A stretch of 64,000 nt of DNA. Source: Diphasiastrum complanatum (lineage: Eukaryota; Streptophyta; Lycopodiopsida; Lycopodiales; Lycopodiaceae). The notes beneath the pieces are model-generated. The model did not search any database and was not told where the DNA came from. It saw nothing but the letters and a program-made list of their open reading frames with translations. The position numbers were made by a program, and so were the translations under genes. Shown in pieces: positions 11,751-22,355 of the stretch (position 1 is its first letter; the number at the start of each line of letters is the position of its first letter). The stretch spans positions 5,571,520-5,635,519 of the forward strand of contig CM055102.1 of assembly GCA_029204225.1 (NCBI GenBank). Reading direction: 5' to 3'.

Positions 11751-12312
11751 TCTCAATGGTTTTTTAATTTTATTTGTTTTTCAATTTTTTGTTTTCAGTA
11801 CTTAATTTGCTGAGTTTTTTGGAAAAAGACAGTTAATTTTTTTTTAGAAAAGACTGATAAGCAAAAGTTAGAAAGTCATCAGCATAGGAAAAAGAAAGCA
11901 CAATCATTTTTTGATGAAAAATGACTTTAAAAAATCACTGTTTCGATCAGATTTAGCCTATACAGTACCATAAACCTTTGCTGAGCTCTCAGACTGTACA
12001 TCCACTCTAGATTTATCTAATTTGAGGTGGGTGAAGGTCCTGTCCAAGCAAACCACAGTTTTTGGGTCAAGTGAAGGATCAGTGATATGCCATTTTGGGA
12101 ACCTTCATCGAGCATCTTAACCTCATTATGAACCTTCGCTGACCTGCTAGATGATCTTAAAATGTCCAACTTAGGTTGACCATAGGTTTAGATCTTGGAA
12201 AATTACATTTAGGACAGTACCTGGGCAAAGGTTCATCCTTCGCCAGACCTTGAAAACGTTCGTCTGATAGGTTCAGATCCCTAGAAGTTTTTGCCGAGAT
12301 ACAGTACTATAC
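11751..12312 (+). other. Spacer between integrase and the post-pol ORF, rich in the AACCTTYGCC motif
   Basis: Non-coding and T-rich at first, then carrying versions of AACCTTYGCCGAG near 11973, 12100, 12131 and 12238, with inverted copies near 12031 and 12222. The same motif family occurs upstream of pol but I did not see it inside pol. Confidence 0.6.
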
Positions 12313-13920
12313 ATGCCTGCAAATTTTTGTTCCGAACTGATCAGCCAAACTACTATTCAGTGTAATGGACCCACCAAATTCACCTATAAGTTGGCTGAAT
12401 TCGATTCATTCCTCACTTGTGCTAGCGAAGCTCTTGCGAATTCTTCCCACGACCAAAGCCTTCCAAACTTTCTGATTTGCTTTCTGATACACTTTCACAC
12501 GTCGTATATTTTCTTTTTGCTCATCATGTCTTCTACCGATACTTCCCAATCACCACATTATACCATCCATCGTGGTGTCCCATCTTCAACGGACATCATG
12601 ATGTTTCCTAGCACAAGCATGGTCACTCAGTGGATGACCCTTGCGGAGCCTCTGCTCACTGCAATGGGTATTCATGAGAGAGCCTTTTCTGGCATGATCA
12701 ATATGGAATTCATCACTCTTGCTTTCAGTACGTGGAAGGAAGAGAAATCTAAATTTTATATCACTTTCCACGGAGCCACACACAAGGTGTGCGTCACTGA
12801 GGCCGCCCTTGCAGCTATAGGTATAGCATCCGACACGCAGGCCTCACCCAATCACAAGCAGGCCAAACAGGCCATCAAGCCATACATTGACCTCACCAAT
12901 GATCTGCACTTCCACGTCACGACGTCACACTAGGCATACCTCATTAGCTGCGCTTCCACCCCCTGCTACTGTTTGCACTAAGCTTCCCATTCCCCTAGCC
13001 TCTGATGCTTCCCTCGCCTCTGCTTCCATTCAAGGACAGTCTCTGACCATTGGGCCTACCATTCCCATCACAGCTGCTCAAGCTGCCTCACCCCTACACA
13101 CCGAAGCCACTTCACCAAACACGCAATTTTTTATGGATATGTTCGATGATTTTGACCCCCTTGGGGCCATCAAAATATTTGAAATGCCCCAGAGCCCTGC
13201 GCCTTTTGACCACCAATCCCTTGTAAGAGGATTCAAACATATCCATAAATCTACTGTTGGTATTGAAGATGTCAGCCAACAACCTCATACGGAAGATAGC
13301 CCAGCCGCACTTCGGGTCGACAAAGCTGTAAAATCACCAAAACAGTTCGACGCCACAGTACCTGAAGGGTTTGAAGAGGAGGATATTTTTGAAGAAGAAG
13401 AACTAGTGGCACCTATTCCATGCCAACCAAGGACAGTTCCATCAGGTCCTCCTGCTGCTGCCGCCACCACGACCGTCGATTCTGGTGATGCTCTAGGTTT
13501 GGTCTCAAGCCTTGCGCAAGTGATCCAGTCTATGCTGGATAAGAAGAAGGAAATGGAGTAGAGAATCTCCGATCTAGGGTCCGAAAACACTCTGATCAGC
13601 CAGAACATTGTCCAGCTGGATCGAGAGTTGAAGATTGTCAAACAACATGAAGACAAGGTTGAAGCCCAAAAAAAATTGGCCTAGCAACAAACTAACCTCT
13701 TGGAAGACTACATCAGCTCCCTGCAAAATGCCCTGACAACCGCACATGATAGGTGGATAAGGCCATGTAGGATGTAATGCAATAGGTGCAGCTGCTGAAG
13801 GGTACAGATGGTTGAACAAGATCGCACGCGGCTTCAAGCTGAATTGGATGCGACCACCCTTGAGCGTGATGCGGGTAGATCCCTATTATGTGCCAACGTG
13901 GTGAAGACATAAATGGAAAG
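12313..13920 (+). pseudogene. Post-integrase accessory ORF (ORF3) of the inner gypsy
   Basis: A coding region follows pol in two main frames. The first (12313-12933, 206 codons) has a hydrophobic run near residues 55-70 and a folded-looking segment around MINMEFITLAFSTW and FHGATHKVCVTEAALAAIGI. That segment distantly recalls the ORF1-type domain of Athila elements and plant transposon proteins. The frame shifts near 12920. The second (12887-13561) is Pro/Ser/Thr-rich, then acidic (EEEDIFEEEE), then coiled coil (MLDKKKEME). The coiled coil runs on past TAG codons at 13559 and about 13682 that look like CAG-to-TAG changes, to about 13900. A second element (16085-18600, minus) has a similar ORF in the same place. 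Some plant gypsy groups carry extra ORFs here (env-like in Athila). I cannot assign a function. Confidence 0.6.
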
Positions 13921-14068
13921 ATTTGGGATTGGCTATGGACAAGATCACCATCCATACGCCCAATTGGCCAATCATCCATTAGTCCTATAGCTGAACAATC
14001 TCAGTGGATTTCCACCGCACCTTACAAGCCTATCAGAGAGAATATGTCCACTCTCCAGATCCAACGGT

Positions 14069-14211
14069 TGGATTCTCCATTCATGTTGAAATCTGAACTA
14101 TACTATCACTCTCATGGGAACGAACCTACGCGTGACAACTAACTCCATCTCTTTGATGCTAGATTGACTAGATCTTGGATTCAGGTTAGGCAAGGAAATA
14201 AACCCACTACA
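14069..14211 (+). repeat. 3' LTR of the inner gypsy element
   Basis: Partner of 7970-8112, also 143 bp with TG...CA ends. I see no clear polypurine tract just upstream (sequence there is CTCTCCAGATCCAACGGT), which is odd for a functional element. One base separates it from the outer 3' LTR. Confidence 0.75.
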
Positions 14212-14212
14212 A

Positions 14213-15031
14213 TGTTTCTAGTTTGTAAGAAAATATCACTTGTGTGGAGCATGTTCCCACATGTAGAAAAAGTAAAAAGAGTTTATAATGTCGACTTTAG
14301 GGGCATCATAAAGTTTTCTAGTCAATCATCTTGGTGTCACTAGGTGATAGGGCCAATTTTGGCTTTAGAGGTCAAATGGTCAAGTACACATGTTTTGTCA
14401 TGATTAGGCCAAAATTCAATTGTGATGTACCTCGAGCTAGTTAGGTTGCTTACTCATGTCAAGTTTAGGTTTGATGAGTGATGCACCCTATGTGGTGGCA
14501 AAAGTCAAAGGGTCCAATCATAAGAGAGAGATGTGTTGGAAGGGTCCAATCAAAAGTGAGGGATGTTGCATCACACATCCAATAGGATTAGAGAGGCTAT
14601 GTTTAAGGGGTCCAATATGAATTAAGCTTGGATCTCCACGAGTTTCTTTATGTACTTTCATTCCCTTCATCAATGTATGAGAGATCTATGAGTTTTTTAA
14701 GTCAATTTGGAGCTTTGCCAATTTTGCTTGTATTGTCTTCTCTCTCTAAATGAGCCCAAAAGTGATAATTTCTCTCTCTACCCGAGGAGAGGAGCTTGTT
14801 GGGACTTAGTTTATTTCATGAAGTCTTCCACACATGTGAAACACCCTTTTGTTAATAAATGAATGCATGTAGAATGGTATTTTTGCCTTAGATCTTGTCA
14901 TTGATCTTGGATTTCAATCAATAGGTGATCTATAGTGCATGAGCCAAGGTTAGGAGATCAGTAGTGCATGAGCCAAGGTTAGGAGATCAATTTCACACAT
15001 TAGGGCATTCCCACATGTGTAAATTTTCACA
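14213..15031 (+). repeat. 3' LTR of the composite element
   Basis: Partner of 6340-7124. It carries a private tandem duplication of about 30 bp at 14931-14990 (unit containing GTGCATGAGCCAAGG). No polypurine tract of the outer element precedes it, because the inner gypsy LTR abuts it. Confidence 0.85.
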
Positions 15032-16080
15032 AAAAAAGTCGGACATTGTTCTAGATCTACTCAAAGTTACAAAATTATAAGGTTAACAATGTATAATCAG
15101 TGCTTGAAAGTCAACAAATACATAAGTATGACTAAAGTAGACAATTACATCCAGACCTGCCAGAACCTTTTTTGAAATCTCATCGGAACACCATCCCTTA
15201 TTCTAAGTAACAACTTAGTGGAATATTTATTGCATTGTCAATTTTGAAATTGTCAGGGCATTATTGTCCACAAATAAGTATATATAGACTTTGACAGACA
15301 GGTCTAATCCAAGTCATACAATTAAACCCATCATACCATTTATATTAGAAATAGCCGAAGTGTAAGGAAAGGTTTAAACAAAAAGTAATACACTTAAAAA
15401 AAAACCTCGTTATTGAAAGCTAAGCATCAATTAGTAAATTCATGATCATTTCATGGCACTTCAACTCTAGATACCCATTAGTAGTGACAACCATATGAGG
15501 GGATTAGAAGACTGTTCACACGAATTTTTTCATTGTTAACATTAAGAGTGTTGTACAAAGTCTGATAAAAAGAACTCAAGATAGTTCTATCATTGTGATC
15601 ATAGTGGTAAATCATGAGAGAATTTCTTAATTAGATGTGTGTGTGTGTGTTTTATCCCGCCAACCGTCCCACAGAACAAGATAACCACACTAGGTGATGC
15701 AACAAGTATACCTAGTGTGGTTATACCTAATGCACACTTGAAACAACACAGGTGCTTAAATAAGAACCATGTGAAGACAATCATCCTAGGGGATAAGTCC
15801 AAATATAAGTCTCCTTATGGAAGATTTTTTCGATGGCAAGTATTCCCATTCAGGAGTGTCAACAGATACTTACATTTTCTCAAGGACCATAATATCAAGT
15901 ATATTTTGAGATTTCTAAACAACATCCTAGAATTGAGATGAACAATCAAGATATGAAAGTAGTTTATCCAAGCCTGCTTTCGAACTAGTCGTCAATACTT
16001 GTCAAATTTTACACTAGTCTAGATGTAACATAACTGCATGAGAAGGAAAAGTCTTATAATTGTCGTATGGTTATAACTGG
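15032..16080. other. No gene; probable 3' non-coding end of the minus-strand gypsy
   Basis: AT-rich sequence with no supported frame. It lies downstream of the minus-strand post-pol ORF and may include that element's 3' LTR, but no partner LTR is visible. It contains a perfect 15-bp inverted repeat (15681-15724) and a short GT run (about 15636-15650). Confidence 0.5.
15681..15724. repeat. Perfect 15-bp inverted repeat (hairpin)
   Basis: Arms ATAACCACACTAGGT (15681-15695) and ACCTAGTGTGGTTAT (15710-15724) are exactly complementary around a 14-base loop. It is either a transcript hairpin or the remains of a small inverted-repeat element. Confidence 0.85.
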
Positions 16081-16084
16081 TTCA

Positions 16085-18600
16085 CCTATTCTAGGACTTT
16101 TTGTAAGTCCCGCTACATCTTCTGAATTTGACTTTGAGATTCAAGCAGCTTCTTCTCGTAGTGGTCTTGATAAATCTTGGTATTGGCCTTGTGGGCTTCA
16201 TACCTCTGAATCAATTCCACGTACCTCTGCATTCTGATGGCTTCTCCAGGTGGCGGCACTACAACAATATCTTCGGGTCTCAATTGGATTAGCTCAACTG
16301 CTATGGTTGTCCACCAGTGTTGCTCAGTAGAAGCTTGCGAGTCTTGTTGCTTGAGCTGATCTTGTAGCTACAGGAAGTCTCAGATCTGTTTTTGGATCAA
16401 CCCTTGCAGTTCTTGGCTTCTCAGCTCATTCTCTATGGCTCGTATCCTTTTGTCCTTGAGCTCTACATGGCAAGCCTCCAGATCTTTAGTCTTTTCGGCT
16501 AATTGGTCAGCCAACACTTCATTCTGACTTACCAACCAATGCAAGTGAAAGTACATTTCATCATGGGATTCAAGGGCTTGTTTGGAAGTCTTCAACTAGT
16601 TATTGACATCTCTGAACAAAGGGAATTGAGAAGGTGTGTAATGTGAGGGTGAGAAGCAAGATTGTGGATCTGACAATAAGGTGGTGGTAGCAAGAGCTGA
16701 GGTGGTGGTGGTACATGTATTAGAAGGGGTAGGTATTGTGGAAAGGAGAATGGAAGCAGTAATGGATTGAGTTAGTGGTCCTCTCAATGGAGTTAACTAC
16801 TCTTTGATATGCACAACCCCTGTACAAATAGTTTCATCAAAGCTCTCTAACACATCATTAGTATCAAAGTAACCAACCTGATCAACATCGATAATAATGA
16901 CATGGGTGTGAGAGACTGGCAATGGCTTGGTTGACTCCATTGTCATATTTACCTCTAGTACTTTCTCCTCAGCTGATGTTGTGGCTGCGTGCTCCTCTCC
17001 CGATGTTGCATTATCATCCTACACTTGACCATCTTCTATAGTGGTTACTTTTGCTTGCTCTCCTCCTACTTGGTGCTCTTCCTCGGTTGCTAGATTCATG
17101 GCTCGGCTATTAACTGCAACTGTATCTTCGGTTGTGGCACTCTGGATGTAGAAGCCAGTGGCTTGTGAATGAGATCTGGAGGAGCTCTGATCATCCTTTG
17201 TGCTGTTTGAAGATGCTTGAGTCTTGTGCCCTCGATCTACGACCATCATTTTGTTCTTATTTGCTTGTAAAAGCCCTGCCGGTGGTTGAGACTTGTTACT
17301 TTCTATGTCTGAGTTAGAATGGATAGGGGCCTTGGAGTGTAAACTCCTTTTGCGCTTGATGGTTTTCTAACCCTTTGTAGACTCTTGCTCCTTCTCCTTT
17401 GCGAGCGATGTCTACTCCTCTTCAGCCTCTGCTCTGTTTGTTGCTCCCTGAGCGCTTTTGATGTCTTTCTTCTAAGGTGTGATCCTCTTTGACGACCTCA
17501 TGGCTGGCATATATGCTTCCGGTTGTTTCTCTTTCTAAGTAGCTACGTCTGGCTCAGTTGTCATCTGCAACTATCTAAGTTGCTTATCTAGTGGTGGTAA
17601 AAATGCTTTTAGGTCATGTCGTTGAATCTAGGATTGCGTAATATCAAAGAGTAGGTACCCAAAGGTGTTGAAGGTCTGTTTCTTGCTGAGTCCTTCATGT
17701 AGAAAATTCGCTATCACGTGTCAGCCCAACTATAGAGTGCAACTCTTTGCACAAGTAATTTTTCTAGCAGCAAAAACACTAACATAGGAATGTGTTTTAC
17801 CTTTGACCTCTGCTTGTGTGTATACTTGGCCAAGTATGTGCATGCTACAGCCAATTTCTTGCTCTTGATGGCCTCTAACAAATAGCCATCCTTGTTCTTG
17901 TACTTGTCCACCAAGGTATCCAGGAATTGGAGATGTTGAGTGCTCTCTAGCTCCTTCAACTTCTTCGTGATTCTGATTGGTCCTTCTGGAAACCCGAACT
18001 CCATCAGGTCTTTGGTGGCCAGAGGCACGACGAATGTGTGGCTACTACTTCTTGAGAGATTGAATGAAAACTCCTTCAAGGTAAGGTTGTATCGGTTATA
18101 TGCTACTGTCATCAGGAAGTGGCTTTGATAACCATGGGTCAGAGGGATCTTAAGTTCCAATCTTTGAAACACTGATTGTGCCTTCTCGTACCACTGTTAC
18201 AATTCCTTCATATCCATTAGGCTTAGGCTTACGGGAACAACAATGCTTCCAACCATAAACTCGAATTCAATAGCAGTAGTAATGGTTATCATTGCTCGTC
18301 TTTGCGTGTTTAGGTTGTGAATTATTTCAATCTTTTTGGCGCTTTCTCGGTCAATAAAATTGTAAAGTGCAGTCAACAAGTATGAATGTAGTAACAGAAT
18401 AGTGATTAGATTGATCGATTGTAAGTGTCAGAGCGTTGAGCATGTATAAGATCATCAAAGGGTGGAGAGAGCCAACACTTGGTGACACAAAAAAAAAATC
18501 TTGAGGTAGAAGTACATTCGCTTTACTGGTTGGTGATGACGCTATCGGCTGATGTATCTGTTGGTTGATGTGACCCTTGACCCTTGATTGACATGTCACT
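16085..18600 (-). pseudogene. Long post-pol ORF (ORF3) of the minus-strand gypsy
   Basis: On the minus strand a coding region of roughly 800 codons runs through a limited number of stops. The N-terminal part (about 18600-17714) looks globular, with MVGSIVVPVSLSLMDMKEL, YNRYNLTLKEFSFNLS and FGFPEGPIRITKKLKELE. The middle (17700-16800) is low complexity and charged, with basic KTIKRKRSLHSK followed by Ser/Gln-rich and acidic runs. The end (16600-16090) is coiled coil, with LADQLAEKTKDLEACHVELK and YEKKLLESQSQIQKM. The layout matches the accessory ORF at 12313-13920: globular, then low complexity, then coiled coil. Most interrupting stops are TAG or TGA, as from decay. RNase H and integrase that should precede it are missing. 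No function recognised. Confidence 0.6.
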
Positions 18601-18869
18601 CGTGTGACTCTTCAGTCGATCTTGGTATCTCGGTATCTCAGTTGATTTCGGTTGATTTGCTCTTGGTTCATGCGGTATCTTGCGGTGGTCAGTGGGCGTC
18701 TACGGTTGCTTGCGGTCGCTTTTGAACAATGTGATTATTTGCCTACGGTCATTTTATGGTATCTGTGGTATCTAGCGATTGCTTTCAACTAGTGCAGTTG
18801 CTTGCGGTCATTTTGTGGTGGTCGGTGATCATTTTCGGTTTAACTATCTATTAGCTTAGCGGTATTGTC

Positions 18870-21600
18870 AAATGAGAAGTGGCCTCCTCCTTCACCTTCA
18901 TGCGATAGGAAAATTATTTGTTCTACTTCATTCAGAAAATGAGTGCAGTGACAAGTGCGTGCTTCAAATCCTCAACTGCTTGTATTCTTTCCTTGGTCCA
19001 TTTTGGATCGTAATCACTTCATAAATTAATTTGGCTTTTTCTACAAAACAAAGATTAAATATGCGATAATAATTACAATGGCATATGAAGATCTAGATTT
19101 TTTTTTACCGTGGCCGGTAGTGGCATTTCTTGAATCAGTTTATCCATTGAGATACCACCTTTGGATATGATATGTCCTTAGACAACACCATGTGTCACCC
19201 AAATCTCACATTTCTCAATTTTCAGCGAAATTCCATACTTCCTACATTGGATCAAAACTTTTCAAGACAATCAAGATGGTCACAATTTTTAGATTTCACA
19301 CCGATATCATCAAAATATGTCTCTAAAATCTTATGCAGTAGATCTTTAAACACAAACTGCATTACTCTTTGAAATGTTGATGGAGGGTTATAGAGTCCGA
19401 ATGGCATTATCTGATATGCATATGTACCAAACTCTCTGGCAAATGCAGTCTTATGAATGTCTTTAGGATCTAATCAAATAAGAAAATAACCACTAAAGCC
19501 ATCCAAAAAACTCATTGCCTCTGCTCCTGCCATCTCTTCTAATATGACGTCGGTTAATGGTAAAGAAAAGTCGTCCTTTTTTGTGACTCTATCTAATTCT
19601 TTTAGATCCACACATATCCTTAATTTACCATTCTTCTTGGGAACCACCACGATGGGTGATAACCATGTCGTATGTTGAATTTCTTTAATGAAACCCGCAG
19701 CTAGTAATCTTTGTCTATCTTTTTTAATTTTCTCTTTGTAAAGCGGATTACAATGGTAAGGCTTCGCTTGGACTAGCTTTGCATCATTTTCTAATGGAAT
19801 GGAGTATACTACTATTCAGGCTATATACTCTTCATCTCTTTATAGTTCCATGCAAAGACATCACAGTACTTCCTTAAGAGCTTTTCTAATTTTTTGCACT
19901 TTCGTCTATGAAGATGCGCTCCTATATGCACAAATCTATCTTCTTTCTCATATGGATCCTTTAAGTTTAGAGGAACAGTTTTAGCTGGTCCATCAAACAA
20001 AGATGATTCACTTGCTGGTTCTCATTTTGGTTGAGGCAACTCAATAGAAACATCACCCATCGTGAAATCTGTGAACTTCTTAGGTACATCAAGTTCAGGA
20101 TTCTCTTATGTATAGGGATCATGTCAAGTTAAGATGGGGCTCTACTGGGGTGTGGCCTTGAACAAGAAGCAACGTTAGATAAGTCTTTTGTTTGTTTCTC
20201 ATTAAGAGGAGCAATCGATTGTTTCATTTTTTGACGGATCTGCTTCTATTTCTTGGTTAATCTTGAGTAGAGGACAAGAAGTGGTTTATTTTGTGATCTT
20301 GCAATCTGGAAATTATTAATGCCTTCGATTGAGAGATCTAAGTATATGGTTGACTGTAAGACTCTCATCTATAGTACTAATAACTTCATCACTTGGATTA
20401 TCCCATTCGTATAACTTATCACTCAGGTGATAATCGGTTAATCAATTAGGTTGCACTAAATATTTGAGAGTGGATTTATCTATATGCTCAAAAGGTGATG
20501 GCAGCTTAATCTCTTTTGGTATCCTCGCAAGGTGGGACAATTGTGGATCTAGATAATGAAGTATTTGCTTGTCCGTTGGGCCTTCGTCAATCATCGTTAG
20601 CATGATACCTTCATCTGTAATTGCAATAGGCGCGTTAACCAATAGATTTGGTAGCCATTTTGTCTGAATAAGCTCTGCATCTATATAAGAAACATAAAGA
20701 GCATCCATAATTGGCTCATCTATGCTTCTAGATGTGATCATTATCAGTCTCTCAATACTACATTTATTAGCATCTACATAGTCAATGGTTGCTAACATGT
20801 GTCCCCAGTTAATGATATCGGTAGATTGTGCATAATGTGCTCGGATAGTTGGAGAAATATTGGTTTTTTCATATGTGGTAGAGGAACATTCATCTTCTTC
20901 TCGTACTAGTTTTGCTTTACCACTAGTGTAATCCATTGATATTCTTTGATTTCTACTAGCAAAAATGATTCGTTGTTTCTTCCAATCTTGGATCACTTCG
21001 ACATTTGTTAACCATGTGGTTCCTAATAAAAATTCATAGGAGGACTTTTCTTGTGGGAGATCTAGTACCACACAATCAACTACACACTTAAGACTTGTGG
21101 TCTTAATGGATATGGCATTGATATGTCCATATGGCTCGGTTGAAGTTTGGTCAGCTAAATTCAATCAATATTTGGGTGGAACAATACGCCCGAACCCATT
21201 GCTTAGCAAGTGATAGCGATATGATGTTTACTCCTGACCCACTATCGATGATACTGGTATAGTATCTTGATTCTTATGGCTTTTAGGTAAGGTGATGCAA
21301 CCTCTTGCCTTCCTTGTTTGAAACAAGGTAGCATCAACCTGTTGGGTCGGCCTTGGAATATCCGGCTGATGAGGTATATCGGTATCCTCATCTGGTTGAT
21401 GTAGCTCTCGAGTTTTGATCTTGCACAAGGGTTCAGATAGCTTCAGAACAGTATGGAAAGGTAATGTGATTTGAGACTGTAGAAGATAAGATATGGTTTC
21501 TACTCCTGAGGTTCGTGGCAAGTATTTTTGTTTAGTTTCCTTGGGTAACGAAATAGGTTCATTTTTGTACTCTCATAGCAGCTCATCTATAACTTGCCTA
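18870..21600 (-). pseudogene. Ty3/gypsy gag end, protease and RT (minus strand)
   Basis: From high to low coordinates: a gag C-terminal stretch (about 21750-21550) with a decayed knuckle (IHCYKDCPTQEKE); a linker (21521-21228); an aspartic protease whose DSG active site (IIDSGSGVNIIS, DSG at 21238-21246) is one frameshift from the linker; and the protease body with DLPQEKSSYEFLLGTTWL (21164-20442). The RT follows, with FLDGFSGY (about 19510), AREFGTYAYQIMPFG (about 19440) and active site YFDD (19301-19330). The trace of the RNase H start is FGSDPKWTKERIQAVEDLK... in decayed form near 18990. RNase H and integrase are then lost, and the next sequence is the post-pol ORF. This is probably the same broad gypsy group as the inner element at 7970-14211. 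Confidence 0.8.
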
Positions 21601-21771
21601 TACCTCTCCTGCTCGACTATAGAATTAGGATAAGATCTCGAAGACATTGAAGTAGCAGAAGATCCTTCCTCTTGGACATGCCTTGCTGGCATAGTCTCTT
21701 TCTCTTGAGTGGGGCAATCTTTATAACAATGAATTCTTCCACGATTTTCATCATAGTACTCAAGCGCATCA

Positions 21772-22355
21772 ATTATCCTACTTCACTCACTTTCTTTTTA
21801 TCTGGTTTCTTCCCCCTTCCTACTCCCTCGCAATTGTTAAGACTTTGTGGAGATTCCTCTGGAATAATAGGCCTAGTCTTTTGAATTGGGATATCTGCAC
21901 AACTCCTAAAAAATTGTGGGAACTTGGACTTCTCGATCCATGTACCACTTCTCTCACTCTCCTTTACATACGAATCCACTCCAATTTTGCTTTTCCTCAA
22001 CCTTGGATCCTTATGATGACGACTATTCTTCTTCCCCTTCCTTCATATAAAGGCAATAATCCTCATTCCTACCTTCATATAAAGGCAATAATCCTCATTC
22101 CTACTTTCTTGAGTTCACATGTTCGTCTTGTCCCTTCTCTATTTCCCTCCCTCCTTCGTTCAAATTCATCCATACTCCTCTCCAATCGAGAGCTTACCTT
22201 TTGGACCAGGGATAGTTCCGTTTCACCTTTGGAATCTATGTGGTTCTCTAAAGTAGTTACCTAGCTTCTTTAAGTTTTCCTATTACTATGTATCTTGTAA
22301 AAAGTCTATAATCTATGGTCAACTTTCTTCGAGAGAAATTTTTTTTGATGTCTAT
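21772..22355 (+). pseudogene. 5'-truncated LINE (non-LTR retrotransposon) ORF2 end, copy 1
   Basis: The plus strand encodes the end of a LINE reverse transcriptase: FLFIWFLPP, then LAIVKTLWRFLWNNRPSLLNW, then DICTTPKKLWELGLLDP (the PK-GGLGL block), then WILMMTTILLP. The copy at 41560-42990 (minus) matches in the same order. Here the zf-RVT segment is missing: the frame ends at 22264 and sequence joins almost directly to the 3' UTR tail (CTATGGTCAACTTT, CGAGAGAAATTTTTTTTG), which copy 2 also has. It sits inside the gag end of the minus-strand gypsy, so it inserted after that element. A tandem duplication of about 32 bp lies at roughly 22040-22104. Confidence 0.8.

Larger units (their letters stand above)
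6340..15031 (+). mobile_element. Composite LTR element: copia-type ends around a complete gypsy element
   Basis: Two long direct repeats (6340-7124 and 14213-15031) start TGTTTCTAG and end TTTTCACA. The first is followed at once by TGGTATCAGAGCC, the tRNA-iMet primer site of many copia elements. About 845 bp of leader follow, resembling the leader of the copia at 46531 (shared TTTCACACGTGCCAAA and CCTATAGTGAAAGAGA). The expected copia gag-pol is absent. Instead, a whole gypsy element with its own short LTRs (7970-8112, 14069-14211) fills the interior, and its right end stops one base before the outer 3' LTR. No matching target-site duplication is visible for either layer (outer flanks TTTTA and AAAAA; inner flanks AGATT and ATGTT). 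It could be a nested insertion followed by deletion, or a chimera that moved as one unit. Confidence 0.75.

Noticed and set aside
13285-13979. Minus-strand frames opposite the post-integrase ORF
   Set aside because: The plus-strand reading has the domain layout and the decay pattern (CAG to TAG); the antisense frames do not continue across the element.
6335-15036. Target-site duplication of the composite element
   Set aside because: The flanks are TTTTA and AAAAA for the outer layer and AGATT and ATGTT for the inner layer, so neither matches.
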